From contig KQ965738.1 in NCBI GenBank assembly GCA_001574975.1, positions 296,008 to 360,007 of the forward strand: DNA of 64,000 bases, written 5' to 3'. The notes under the pieces are model-generated. The model was not told the origin of the DNA. It worked only from the letters and a program-made list of their open reading frames with translations, and searched no databases. This document shows positions 24,943 to 36,251 of the stretch, one piece after another. Positions within the stretch are counted from its first letter, which is position 1, and each line of letters begins with the position of its first letter. Origin of the DNA: Gonapodya prolifera JEL478. Lineage: Eukaryota; Monoblepharomycota; Monoblepharidomycetes; Monoblepharidales; Gonapodyaceae. The translations under genes were made by a program, and so were the position numbers.

Positions 24943-25750
24943 ATGCGAACACTCTTTGACCTCAGGGACCTTCTCGGCCCCCTCGCTGTGCTGCACAAAG
25001 CCGGCTCGATTGCTCAGAGGACTGGGCGTGGTAGTGCGACTGTATTCTTGGCCGGACAGGAGCAAAGGATTTACAGCTCTCCTCAAGGCGTTGCATCCTA
25101 CCCGCAGAAAACATTTGGGGAAGTGGACGAGGTTGACGTCCTCGTCTGTCCGTGTGTATTGACTGTTAACTCATCGGGAATGCCGAGTTACTGATCCTTT
25201 AATCCTCGCGATGAACGTAATGAAGGGGTGGCTTCAGTTCTGTCGTGGAAGCCAACAATCGAACCATGCTCGACTTTGTGAAGCGAGTGGAGCCGAAAGC
25301 AAAGGTTTTTTTACCTGTCAAAGCCCGCATCGGACGTGATTATTCAAGACCCTCTCTGGTTTGTCACGAAAGATGGTCACGTCCGTCTGCAGCGGAGCCG
25401 CAATTTACGCAAAAGCAGGAATACTAGACGCAAAGACGGCCACAACAAAGTGGGTCGAATCTCCTCAGAGCTTTCCCCCTGATCCTAACAGCCTGCCCAC
25501 CATACAGTAAAGCGTTCTACGACATGCTGATCACGTACGGCCCACGCACCAAATGGATACACAAGGCCCGATTCGTGCTCGACGGGAAATTCGCCACGTC
25601 GTCGGGAGTTTCCGCGGGGATCGACATGGCGTTTGCAGTTGTGGAGAAACTGTGGGGCGCGGATGTCAAGAACGACACGGCCAAGGAGGTCGGATACGCT
25701 CCGGCGGGCGAGACGGAGGATCCATTTGCGGAAATACACGGGCGCATAAG
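24943..25750 (+). CDS. DJ-1/PfpI family protein (class I glutamine amidotransferase-like fold)
   Basis: The N-terminal exon (MRTLFDLRDLLGPLAVLHKA, 24943-about 25155) matches the family start, where D-x-x-G-P-L-x-x-L follows the first strand. The next exon carries NNRTMLDFVKRVEPKAK. The third (from about 25372) carries the nucleophile elbow VTSVCSGAAIYAKAGILDAK followed by ATTKW, with the catalytic Cys in place. The fourth (from about 25510) gives WIHKARFVLDGKFATSSGVS, AGIDMAFAVVEKLWG and DPFAEIHG, the usual C-terminal half. Proteins of this fold include proteases, hydratases, isonitrile hydratases and deglycases, so substrate cannot be predicted. The true start may lie in an earlier exon because the first beta strand is missing. 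Exon 1-2 joining is not certain by frame. It may be fused to the following domain through an intron starting GTGAGC at 25750. Confidence 0.7.
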
Positions 25751-25795
25751 TGAGCTTTCCACCGATTCTGTCAAGTATTTTTCAATGACGACAGG

Positions 25796-26567
25796 TTGTC
25801 TAAACCGGTACAAGACTCGTCTCTGGCCTACATCGCCTCGACGGGTCTCCGGGTTATGGCTCCACTGCTCATATCGTCAATCGTCGGGTCTGTCCGCAGG
25901 AAGACCAGCAAGAAGCGCACGATATACGTGCCGATTGTTGAAGGGATGACCAACAGCTTGGGACTTGCGACCGCCGTGGAGTGCTGGGGCGCACCGATGG
26001 GTACGTACCCCCGCACGACCCGCTTCCGTTAATACTCAATTGAAACATTGGGTGCACCATAATTCAGTCGCCGATCACGTCTACTTCCAGTTCATCCACC
26101 TGCGCGCTCCCGACGCACGGCCGACCTCTCCGAAAGGGTTCGCACGGACCAGCGACGGCGTTCTCCTCCAAACATCCCTCTCACTCGCGTGGGACAGCCA
26201 GCTACCGTCCAGCATTTCCCCCGCATCCCGCGATCTCGTGCTCGTCCCGGGAATCTCGGTTCCACCCGAGACAGAGGAACTTGTTTCCGGGATCATCACC
26301 CCGCTCGCCACCGCCAACGCCAACGCCAATGCCCCAACTGTGGTGACGATTGGCGCCGTCTCTGCTCGCTTGAGCGGGGCGCCTCCTGAGCTCCTCGACG
26401 GCGCGAGTAAAGACGAGAAAGGGTATGTAGCTCGAGACTCGTGGCTGGTCTGTGCGTCAGAAATGGCCGTTGGCGGTGCGGCCGTGGAGGTGGTCGAGAG
26501 GTGGCTTGGTGCGGCTACGAAGAAGAAAGTGGTGGACTTTGTGGAGTTGAGGGTGCCTGGTGCGTGA
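25796..26567 (+). CDS. Degenerate second DJ-1/PfpI-like domain, possibly fused to the previous gene
   Basis: Two coding blocks. The first has LAYIASTGLRVMAPLLISSI (a possible membrane or buried helix) and RTIYVPIVEGMTNSLGLATAVECWGA. After an intron at about 26000-26068 comes ADHVYFQFIHLRAPDARPTS, DLVLVPGISVPPETEELVSG, TVVTIGAVSARLSGAPPELL and WLVCASEMAVGGAAVEVVERWLG, with the stop at 26565-26567. The order matches the DJ-1/PfpI fold of the preceding gene, strand by strand. The nucleophile position, which reads SVCSGA in the first copy, is TIGAVS here, so the Cys is absent. Either it is the second half of a bimodular protein (an intron ending at AAG near 25819 joins in frame) or a separate non-catalytic paralogue. 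The C-terminal block is convincing coding sequence, and the joining is uncertain. Confidence 0.55.
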
Positions 26568-26675
26568 GAGAACGAAAGATTTTTGTTCATTGCAGCTCGA
26601 CGAAAAATTCAAATGACTTGTCAAGAAAATCTGAGGACCTGTTTTAAGATTATTTTATAATGACTGTTTCTTTTT

Positions 26676-28789
26676 TCACAACGTAAACGACTCCACTTCA
26701 ATTTCAAAACGAGCTCTCCCGTCAGTTTCCACAACCTTGGCATCCGCCACGGCGTCTAAGGCAAGCTGCTCAGGCCCACACACAAACATACCAACGCTGG
26801 TTCCTTTCACTCCTTCCCCAACAGCGCACCGGTCCACAACCTTGTACAGCAGATTTCTCACGCCGGGACGGTGCCTGCTAACCAGGGGCGCCACGGGGTC
26901 CGGTGCAGCAGAAGGAATGGAGGCTCTATCGGCGCCTGCTCGTGAAGTGTCGAAAATGTGCACGTGGACGGGAGACTCGGCACCGAGCCATGGTTGGATG
27001 AGCGACATTTCCTCAGATTTCTCCGCCCGCACGGACCAGAAGAGGTATATCTGCGCACGGTGAGCAAGCACCGTGGCCCGGTCGGTCTCCTTGGTAACCA
27101 GTGCGGCGACTTTTGCCTCCGTCTCGTGCTCGTCCGGAGAAGTGGATCGCGAGGGGGAGTCCAGGATTCCGCGAATGGCGAAAATGGCGGGGGCGACACC
27201 GCTTCCACCGACAATAAACACGTATGCGTCGTGCGGCTTGGAGAGAACTCCGAGCGGGACGCCGAACGGTCCTTGCATCGCCACTGGCAAATGGCGAACG
27301 GGAGATAACATTCAGACTCGTAGATCGACGGGTGAGAACACCTTCAACGTACCTTGTATACTCTCCGCATTCTGCTCTTTGGTCAGCGCAATCACCCTCT
27401 CCGTCCAATTCTCGTAGCCATACTGTGACCGGGCTGGGGCGACGAGGAACTGCATTTCCTCCGCGCTAGCACCGGAAAGACTCCACGGATGGGCTTCCCT
27501 CCCGCCCCACCAACCGCCGACGGGTAGCTTGACGCGCATGAATTGGCCTGGAAGAATGGGAATGGGTCGGGCTAACCGCACGTTGATGACGAGGAGTCCG
27601 CATGCTTCGTGGGTGACAGAGGCAACAGAGTGTTGGCGGAAGTTTTGGATGATACGGAGGATGACGTCGATGGTGTAGAGGAGAATCCCTGGTGGTGGGT
27701 GTTAACCCATGGTTACGCATGGTTAGTGGGCGTTGCAGCGTGCAGACTCCAAATCATCTCACCAGGCAGAGCGAAGTAAATCGACATTGACGCATGCAAA
27801 TAACTGACTAGTGTGCCAAAAATGCCAAAAAAGTGCAACGCGTAAAATGTGTTGTACAAGTTCCTTCTGAACCACGGAAGCGAGGTGATTGCCAGGATAA
27901 GGAATGCCCCCATAGCGATCCAGCCCGTCACATAGAGATAGTTTAGCACTCCCCACGATCCATCATAGAAGGTTGAAAAGACCTCCGCCATTGGCGTCGT
28001 GTAGAGTGCGATAGAGAGCAGAGAAACGAGGGTGTGGTAGATAAAAATCCAAAACGATACCCAGCCGAGCCACCTGTGCATGCGCAAAGTGAGAGTGTAG
28101 TCCAATCCGAGCGCGCTACCAAGGGGGGAGCTTTTCGAAACTGGAAGCAGGACGAGTCCCAGAATGAAAGCCGATATGTCGCCGGATGAGTGTACGAGTG
28201 CGCCAATGAAAAGGTCACCCCACGAGATGGGGATGTTTTCACCCTCGTAGTACTCAATGTGACTGATCCAAGATGCCCTCTGTACAAAGTGCAGGGGTTC
28301 TCAATCTCTCCCATCTCGATCATCATCATTCAAACTACTCACGGAACAAATCCCGTTGATGGCAAGTAGCACGAGAAACATCGCAACGAAAAACCAGATG
28401 AGCTCTCCCACATTTACTGTGGTGGATCGGAACGGCATCTCCGCGAAGAACTTGCTGAAGCGGCCACTTCTTCGACACGCCAGAACTGCAAGAATGGATC
28501 CGCCGATGAAGGCGTAGAATATGGCCAAGCTTTGGCGCATGGGGACGTAGTACACATCGTATGCTTCGTTGCAGAAGTCTGAGAAGCATCGTTCGGGATG
28601 CCCCTGCAACACTGTGTTGGCATGCGGAGTATTGAAGGTGTCGACATGCGGAGTGTTGAAGGTGTTGTTGAAGGTGTTTGATCAAAACCTCGAACGGATG
28701 AACCACGCACAGTGAATGTAAGCCCAAGACGCTGGGAATATGAGGACCGAGAGGGCGATTAGGACGACGGAGATTGGGTCTGACGCCAT
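26676..28789 (-). CDS. Ferric-chelate reductase / NADPH oxidase family flavocytochrome
   Basis: Transmembrane reductase that passes electrons from NAD(P)H through FAD and two b hemes to an extracellular acceptor such as ferric iron. It starts at 28789 (MASDPISVVLIALSVLIFPA, first membrane segment). Later exons give YYVPMRQSLAIFYAFIGG, VGELIWFFVAMFLVLLAING, and the ferric-reductase core HRWLGWVSFWIFIYHT and YNTFYALHFFGIFGTLVSYL, with His pairs spaced for two hemes. The FAD-binding motif is HPWSLSG in the exon 27581-about 27350. The NAD(P)H part contains IVGGSGVAPAIFAIRGIL and, near the C-terminus, GMFVCGPEQLALDAV. The stop is at 26676-26678. At least five short introns interrupt it; limits are approximate. 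No EF hands are seen, so a FRE-type reductase is more likely than a calcium-dependent NOX. Confidence 0.88.
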
Positions 28790-29264
28790 CACAAGTGTTA
28801 GTTTACGATTCGGGGTGAATGCAAATCTTCTAAAAGACCATCGGAGTACCTACGGACGCCGCAGCGTTAAAACTGAACATTCCGCTCGCGAATTCCTCGA
28901 ATGACGGCTTCGGGGGGATCTTTTCTGTGGCCTTTCGGGAGGATGCCGGATTTCATCCAATCAGCTTTGGACCACGGGCTCACGAAGCGGAAATTCATTG
29001 GTCATCCACTATGTTGATTCCCCGACCGCAAAGTAATCTTGAAAAAATATTGAATGCTCTATTGTTCAGAAACCAACTCCAGTGGGCGTTGGGTATTCAA
29101 AACGACGCACTTCTCTACAAAATCGCCTGCAAAGACCTCTTTCAAAACACAACTCATTCTAGCAGACCAAAGACAAAACATAGGAGCACAGAAGAAGAGC
29201 AAAAGTCCATATGAGCCATAAAGATCGTCATCCAAAAGCTTCCGTGATGCTAGTTCCAACCATA
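28790..29264. other. Intergenic region
   Basis: Lies between the 5' end of the reductase and the 3' end of the EHD-like gene, both on the minus strand. No supported gene is seen. Short ORFs at 28927-29214 (plus) and 29059-29268 (minus) show no recognisable sequence. Confidence 0.5.
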
Positions 29265-31692
29265 TCACAACTTCGAACTGCTTTCGTCCCTTGCCCTCCT
29301 CTCATGCTCCGTTCCCCGTTTCTCATCAGTCAGTCCCATCATCTTTGGCAAATCAGATGCCAGAAGCTCCTCAACATTTTTAACCATTTTGCTGTCGACC
29401 CTAATTCTTCCCCAATCGACAGCTTCGAGTCCCTTACGAAGTTCTTCCACCGGCGGCAAGTCGCCTTCAGGGATGCCGTGCGAGCGCCGGATAGAAACCA
29501 GGTGGTGTGGCAGGTCCGCGATCAAAGCTGCCCTGGACGCCCTCGAAGCGAACAGAGGTAAGCGGGATTGAAGGTGGTTGAGGAGGACAGCGTGTGCCTG
29601 GACATGCGGGTACCGAAAGAGGATCATTCAGACAAAATGAAGCCAACCTCGCGCACGCAGAGAGAAATCTTACCCTGGCAGTCCGCGCTCGTCGCGCCAT
29701 CTCGTTCACTTTGCGCACGAGCGAGTTGGCCGGGAGGTCCGCAAGGTCTCGCATGAATGTAACGTGGTCGCGGCGCAAGAGATCCGCCATGTCATGGATC
29801 TGCGACGAACAGATTCATCAAATGCGTACGGTAACTGTGCACATATGAAGAACCGCTTCGCATTGACTAACTCACCCTATAACCCTTCTCCCAGAAACTC
29901 CCAACGTATACCCTGACCACCTCGGGCGTTTTAAACACCCTCGCTAAGCTCCACATTAGTGCGCCGTAACACCTTCACAGAATCACAACGCTGTTATCAG
30001 TCCACGACACACATGCGCAGTTTCATAATCCCAAACGCACCTCATCAACTCCGCCCCACCCACTCCATCCGCCTTGTTCAGCACCACGCGCACCTTGCCC
30101 GCATCTCCCTGCCCAACCACCTCCCCCACCTGGCTCCCGACATCCAGCCTGGCCGGGTCCACCACAAGTACGACCAAGTCAGCCCGGTCGGCGAACCAGC
30201 GTGCCGCGCGGGGGAAGTCGTATGTGCGCGGGGTCGGGGAGGAGAGCAGGCCTGGAGTGTCGATGAGAGTGAGGTGGGAGAGCGTCGGGTGGGGAAGGTG
30301 GGAGACTTTGAAGCGGCTGGGGGCAAGTCGGGTTGATTGAAGACTCCAAGTCACCGCATCTTCGATCGGCGAACACACCTCAAGAATCCTCCTCCAAGTC
30401 GCGCGAGTCCGCCAAAGGGTAAATCGGGTGAGACGCAAGCGGCGTCACCCGGGATGATTCTCGGTGTGGGCCCATGCATGACGGCGACAAAGGAGTCGGT
30501 CTAGAGTATACGCAAAAGTAGGGCGGTGGACGGCATGGGCGAACACTTCAGCAAGCTGTAAACAAAGAACAACGGTTTGCGCATACGTACGGTGGGTTCG
30601 GGGCCAATGAAGGAGCCCGGGTATTCACGTCCGAGAAGGTGCTTGATCTGGTTATCGGGAAGTCGCAATACAATTAGCGAGTGCATGGTAAGGGAACCCC
30701 AACCAGATGACAAGTCGGAACACATGCTCGAACAGGAAGACTAATCGTTATCGCACGATTGAAAAGCCTTTGACAGACGCTGCAAACCACCAATAAGGGG
30801 ACCCCAGCTCATACAGCAACACTCACAAAGGTGGTCTTCCCAACCGAATACTGCCCAACAACCAGAACCATCGGCACGGCTCTCACGTCCGCTTCAGTCC
30901 AAGCCGCCGGGTCTGGCCACCTCGAGAAGTCCTGGGGGTCTCCGAGGCCCGCCTTTGGGCCAGGCGGAAGGTCGAAGCCGTCCTCTGTTGGTGCAAGCGG
31001 GGCCAGGGCTGTCTCCAGGGGCTTGAGCTTGCGCGAGTGGAGGAGCGCCAAACGGGAGAGGAGCTCCGCGCGGTGAATCGAGGAGTCTGCAGTGGGGAGC
31101 GCGAGAGGCAGCGCGGGTGCTTGCTGTTTCGGAGTCGATCGGACGGGCCGAGATGACTTCGCGGCGGGGGCCGAGGTTGCTGCTGCTGCGGATGCGGATT
31201 TCGGGGCAGCAGCCGTGGCAGGAGTCACAGCTGCAGCCACAGCAGGGGCTGAAGCAGGAGAAGGAGTGGAGGCGGGAGCTGGTGGAGGGGAAGCGGCTCG
31301 CGCTGGAGCTGGAGCAGGAACCGGGGGCGGCGCAGAGGTCTCCTCAGCGACAGGATCCTCTTCGCGTTGTTCCTGGTGCTGTGGCTCCTCCGGTTCGTCG
31401 TCCCCCTGGTCGTGCGAGTCCCCCACCTCCACCTCAGCTCTCAGGTCCCGCTCTTCCTCCCTTTCTTCCTCCTCCGCCGCTTCGTGTGGTTCGTCGACGG
31501 CCTCGGCTTCGTCACCATCACCGCCCGTGTCGTCGCTGCGCGAAAATGGGGACCGGTTGTGTTAACACGTTTTGCGTCCGCCACAAGACGATTTTTCCTT
31601 CCCGATCGCTTAGCAAACTATTACGCGCTGTCTTTGCTCGCTTACCTCTCCTGCGTGCCCTCCCTCTCGTCCCAGTCGTCCGCGTCGTCCAT
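29265..31692 (-). CDS. EHD/dynamin-family GTPase without an EH domain
   Basis: Membrane-remodelling ATPase/GTPase of the EHD type. It starts at 31692 (MDDADDWDERE), followed after an intron by a strongly acidic segment and then a Pro/Ala-rich tract (APPPVPAPAPARAASPPPA). The conserved part begins near SSIHRAELLSRLALLHSRKL. The G domain shows the P-loop VLVVGQYSVGKTTF, then LLGREYPGSFIGPEPT (EHD hallmark I-G-P-E-P-T), DTPGLLSS (G3) and VVLNKADGVG (G4). Next come an exon with MWSLARVFKTPEVVRVYVGS and the helical region ADLPANSLVRKVNEMARRAR, typical of EHD proteins. The last exon (29627-29265) ends soon after VDSKMVKNVEELLASDLPKM, at the place where an EH domain would start, so that domain is missing. 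The long acidic/Pro-Ala N-terminus is unlike animal EHDs. Exon limits are approximate. Confidence 0.8.
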
Positions 31693-31940
31693 TCTTGTAG
31701 GTAAGGTGGTTGGAACGAGTTCGATTCTGCGCGATCGGATGGTGCTTCGCAGGCTCGGTACGTCGGAGCGACAGAGGAAGGTATGTTGCCGAGCTTTGCC
31801 TGTGTGTGCACGTGTGGGATGTCAAGATCTGCCGCGAAGGTTCCGAACCTTCCCAGTGCCTCTTTCCACGATTCTCGTCAATTGAAACAAGTAACTACAT
31901 TCAAAAAAGCCAATATATGCGGTCAATACATGCAATGTCG

Positions 31941-32984
31941 TCACTGCCGCTTCGGTTGCCGCAACATGGCCGTATACGGCTGTGTTTTCTCCTCGTCAAA
32001 GTATGTCATGACCTCTCTTTCCTCGAATCCCAGCCTCTTGTAGAACGGAACGTTCTTCTGGTTGGTGCTCCGCAGATAGCACGGCGACCCGTCCGCGTCG
32101 GCTCGATCCAGCATGTCCTTGAGCACTTTGACGTCCAGTCCGTGGCCCTGGTGACCCGCCTTTGTGCCAACCATGTGCTAAAGCGTGGCAAGGAGGGAAA
32201 GGAAATGAGAGGAGGATGGGCATGGCATGGGGAGCGTTTTCGGCCACAAGCGAGGACAAACTTACGACGAAGTAATACTTGTCAATATTGTCGCCCAGGT
32301 GCTCCTTCCTCGCTTCGTCCGTCACGTCTGCAGTCTCCACGAACACGCGCCAGAAGTACACGGGGTCCTCCACCAACGACTTCAGAATGCACCCAAACGC
32401 CTCAGCGGCGGCGTCAAGCGTCGGAGGGTCGTCCTGCAGGTATCCAGGCGGGAACGTGACGGCAGCAGAGACGACCTCGACGGTGTGAGAGTCGAAGGGT
32501 GTGCCCGGGGGCTGGTTGACGATGACACACACGGAACGTGGGATGGCGCGGGTGTACTCGATCGTGGTGCGGTAGTAGTCCAAGGTGAAGTCGTCGCTTG
32601 GCTTCTCGCCGCTGTTGACCCAGGTTTGGAACGGGTCTGCGGGGACAGCACGGAGTTGGCAGTGGCATTGGTTTTGCAGAATGAGGAAAAGGAGTAGGTC
32701 CAAGAGATGAACTCACCGCCTTCAAAAGCGCATTTCGAACAAAGAGCGGCGCTATCCACAAGAGCTTTGTGAAGTTCCGGGTCCGTGTCGGTGAAAGAAT
32801 GGAGGTTCAAGACTGAGTAAGGGAATGGCCGCGAGTTGGGAGGTAGGTTGCTTGCGGATGAGCTTTCATTCGCAAGAGACGTTGAAAGAGATGCAGGTTC
32901 GCTCGATTCGTCTGTTTGACGCAATGCTATTGGAGTTTGTGGGGGTTGTGCAGGCATTGTATCGGTGACCATTGGCGATCGCAA
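31941..32984 (-). CDS. GNAT-type N-acetyltransferase
   Basis: Three or so exons. The first (32984-about 32717) starts MRSPMVTDTM or MVTDTMPAQP, has a Ser-rich leader, then LNLHSFTDTDPELHKALVDS and CAFEGG. After a GTGAGT...CAG intron comes WVNSGEKPSDDF, YLQDDPPTLDAAAEAFGC and DKYYFV. The final exon holds the acetyl-CoA site: HMVGTKAGHQGHGLDVKVLK, where Q-G-H-G stands for the Q/R-x-x-G-x-G/A loop. It continues with ADGSPCYLRSTNQKNVPFYK and RLGFEEREVMTYF, the usual N-x-x-F-Y-x-x-x-G-F end of GNAT enzymes. The stop is at 31941-31943. The acceptor substrate cannot be deduced. Overall pattern resembles fungal GNAT proteins of unknown target. Confidence 0.8.
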
Positions 32985-33479
32985 GGCATGATTCTACGCA
33001 CCATTTGAGAGAAAGTCTCTTTATTTGTCATCGCGCTTATGGCGCGGTCCGGCTTCCCGTCCATCGGTAACACGGCATTTCAAATCAGGTACCGTCTATT
33101 TTGGCGCCCGTGATTCATTCAGCAGGTTCCCTCTCTCATCCCGGTGTGGAAGAGCTTCAATTGGTGTTCCGCTTGCCGATTAGCCGGAGATTCGCGGGTG
33201 GCGGATGTTGGGTTGTGTAGTTGTAACGGTTTACATACCACATGCCATGAACACACTCCGACCTTCCATGCACTGACCTCTATTTATTCATCCTAAGCTG
33301 AACTGCGCTCCAACAGTGAGAAGGACTCACACTACATTAGCTACCACGCGCAATCATCAAGAGTCAAGCGCCCAATGAACTGCAGCCTACCCCCACCCCC
33401 TCCAATGCATGCGGCGTCAGTACCTTGCGAGTCCACTCCATGAAACCAGTCGGGCAAAGAGAAAATAACGAACTAAGTC

Positions 33480-33860
33480 CATCAAAAGTGCAAAAAGAAC
33501 CGAAGTTGGCAGAGGGTAGGGCGATAACCAGGGATAAACCACTCAAACCGATGCTCTGAAGACCGGCGTGGGCGATGGTGTGGCCTGCTGGGAAAACCCT
33601 CTGAGCCGCTGTACCACTCGTTGCGGCACATACACGGGCCAGGCTTCCCTGGCGGTGCTGCGCCACCCACACCTTCGTTCAGATCGATTCTCGATATGGC
33701 GACCCAAGCACCGGACTCCCTGACCGCAGAGCCTTCATGATTCGCCCCCCGCGAGGGTGACAGGTCGAGACCCGGGCTGCAAAGACTCATGCGCCCGGTG
33801 GGGTTCGAACCCCAGCCTCCGACTGACTAACACGGTGTTTGACCACCTAACCGCGAAGTT
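33480..33860 (-). mobile_element. Possible tRNA-derived SINE or tRNA relic
   Basis: Read on the minus strand, 33848-33788 has a perfect T-arm/B-box (TGGGG TTCGAAC CCCA at about 33813-33797) and a D-arm-like A-box region (CGGTTAGGTGGTCAAACACC) spaced about 35 nt upstream, as in RNA polymerase III promoters. The flanks do not form a 7-bp acceptor stem, so it is not an intact tRNA gene. About 300 nt of non-coding sequence follow before a T-rich stretch (GGTTCTTTTTGCACTTTTGA, near 33478-33497) that could terminate pol III. This layout matches a tRNA-derived SINE. Without other copies in view, a tRNA pseudogene is equally possible. Confidence 0.4.
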
Positions 33861-34193
33861 AGGAGTCGGAATCCTTCCGAAAATAGCGTCCTTGAACTAT
33901 GTTTACCACTAAGAAAAAAAACAATCCCAGAGAGCAAATCCACTCAAAATCTTTGCTCTTTCGTCCTTTTTCTTCCTCTGAGAGCGCCTGTTCTAACGAT
34001 ATCACAGTGGTCACTGAAGAGCCAACAAGCAACATATTTCCACTCTACTTTCGATGAGCAAACTACTCAGAAACTCTCGCAAAAGCTCATGAAAACGATT
34101 GTTCGAAAAAACTGAGGCAGCTTTCCCACTTTTGCCGTGACCGCTGGGGTGTCTAGGCACTTCACAATTTCACATTCCCCACCCGCACATTCC

Positions 34194-35371
34194 ATGTCCA
34201 CCACAGATATTCTCGGCCCCTCCACTGGCGCAGTCCGCCGCATTCGACCTGGCGGCGCCCCGCCGGGAGCTCAGGGCCAGTCCGCTCCAGACGAACCCAG
34301 ACGCTTCGAAGCTCCGCAAGTCCCCTTGTGAGTCCTCTCGGCGGCGAATGGAATTCGAACCTGAAGGAGATGGATCGATCGAGTATGGAAACGTGTGCTG
34401 GGATGGTCGGGATCCTGCGAGCGGCGATGGTTGGAGTTGGAGAGTGGTTGTGGTGATTGTCAAATGTCATGGAAAGACCTGGGCGCCAATCGACCATTTC
34501 GACGGTTGAGACACACTCTCGAGAATTAAAATTACATGGACAAGCTGGACGGAGGGACGGTCGGCGTCATATGCGGGGTGGAAGACGGTCCGCTGACGAG
34601 TCGAGGACTCCATAACTGTTACCGGCCGAGCCCGCGCTCCCACATAGACGTCGCTGATGGGCTTCTTGTTTATCACGAATATCGCGTCGTCGCTTCACAT
34701 ACCGCGCTTCCTTCTCGTCTTCACGCCTCTTACCGCAAAACACCATTCAACTACCCCTCCCATCCCATCCCCACCCGCAAGCTCCACCCTCCTCAAGCTC
34801 CTCACCTTCACCTTCCTCATGTTCACGCTACCCATCTACTCCTACTTCTGGTCCAGGGATAACATGTGGAATGGTACGTTGCGCGCTTGCCCGAGGAATG
34901 CAGGCAGGACTTGCCCGGCGGCTGCCTCGTCGCGTCGTAACGTGTTCAGCACCGAGGCGTATATGTCGTTACGGACTACGTGGGCCTGAAGGTCCCACTC
35001 AGCTTTTCGATTTGCGAGCGAAGAGGACGTGTTAGAGGACTCTGTCACTGAGGACGACAACAGACACGTAGTGACGTGGAATTTATGATACTGCGAGGTG
35101 GCAATGATCGAACCTAAAGCGCAGGAGGTGCTGCAACCCTCCATTGCGAGAGTACGGGACCTTTCCAATCTCTCACTCTTCTCTTCCCTCACCCCCGTCT
35201 CTTCACACCACCACCTCACCCCCAGGTAACCTAACCTACGCCGCCCTCACCGCCGCTTTCGTGGCCAACGCCGTCGTCGTGGGGTACGTCGTGGTGGCGT
35301 TTCTGGAACCCATCGATCCGTCGTACGGAGGGCAGGTGCCCTCGGCGCCGAACAGGGATCGGAGCGACTGA
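34194..35371 (+). CDS. VMA21: V-ATPase assembly factor VMA21
   Basis: Small ER membrane protein needed to assemble the V0 sector of the vacuolar proton ATPase. Exon 1 (34194-34327) encodes a Pro/Arg-rich cytosolic N-terminus (MSTTDILGPSTGAVRRIRPG). A middle exon ending at 34873 gives the first membrane helix, LLKLLTFTFLMFTLPIYSYF. The last exon (35226-35371) gives NLTYAALTAAFVANAVVVGY followed by VVVAFLEP, matching the family's two-helix hairpin with the G-Y-x-x-x-A-F-x-E/D end. The exon 2-3 join (ATG TGG AAT G / GT AAC CTA) is in frame. The protein continues past the usual end with IDPSYGGQVPSAPNRDRSD, without an obvious dilysine retrieval signal. The start of exon 2 is uncertain. Confidence 0.8.
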
Positions 35372-36251
35372 AGGGTGGAGCGGAGGTGGAGGTGGGGGAG
35401 GGCGGTTGGGTGTGCGTGCATTGGATGGGAGGGCGGCGGTGGGCTGACGTAGGATGGAATGGTACATCACCGTCGACGCGCCGAGTGGTGGTCTGTGTAT
35501 AGTACGTATCTTGTAAACCGTGACGTAACTCGAGATGCGTGTACGATGATGTGTGTGTGACGAAAATGGTGCTACCTGCTGTGCATTTATTTACAAATGA
35601 GCACGTCATACTTGTGTCGAAACTATCCATGCAGCGGTCCGTCAGAACATCTCTCCATGCAGGAGCTTTCCCCCGTGGCTAGCCTCGCTTGATCTCGACG
35701 GAGGAATGAGGGCGAAGTGGTGCAAAGGTTTCCTTGCGTGAGAAGTCCTTCACCACTTCATCCCAACAAAACCCTCCCCCTTCCCCGCGAATCGGAATCG
35801 CAGTGACCCGGACCTCTTTTATAGTGACCGCATTGGTACCAGCTCTTGCAAATGGTATCCGACGGAGTTTAGTTGGACGGGATCCACCCCTCCGTGGTAT
35901 GACTTTGCACGGAGAGAAAAAGGCCCCGGAGTGCAGAGCCGAGGGTAGAATGGGGGTGGAGGATAGGATCATTCACTGTGAGGGTGCTTGGCATGAGGTC
36001 GAACATGCATTCTATTTGTAGAGTCCCCATTTGAAATCCAGCGCACGTGCGCCCTGCTACCCTTACCCTGCCATCCAGACAGCCCAGCATCGCACCGAGC
36101 GAAAGTTTCTGGACTTATCCCGTGGATAAAGATTCGACGGGAATCCTCGACTCAAAATTGCCGATCGTTGGGCAAATCCACCAGTGACCAATTACATTTC
36201 CGGGTACCTTTTCGGAGTTTCCATCACAGCTCCTCCTTCGCGCACTCAATC
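35372..36251. other. Intergenic region between VMA21 and the phosphate transporter
   Basis: No gene I can support. A minus-strand ORF at 35972-35679 (97 codons) and an overlapping plus-strand ORF show no family signature. The 3' UTR of VMA21 and the promoter of the transporter must lie here. Confidence 0.5.

Noticed and set aside
31092-31565. Ala/Gly/Ser-rich plus-strand ORF of 157 codons
   Set aside because: Shadow of the Pro/Ala- and Glu-rich N-terminus of the EHD-like gene on the opposite strand.
33788-33848. Complete tRNA gene on the minus strand
   Set aside because: T-arm and D-arm-like parts are present, but no acceptor stem can be formed and the anticodon arm is not clear. Listed as a SINE or tRNA relic instead.
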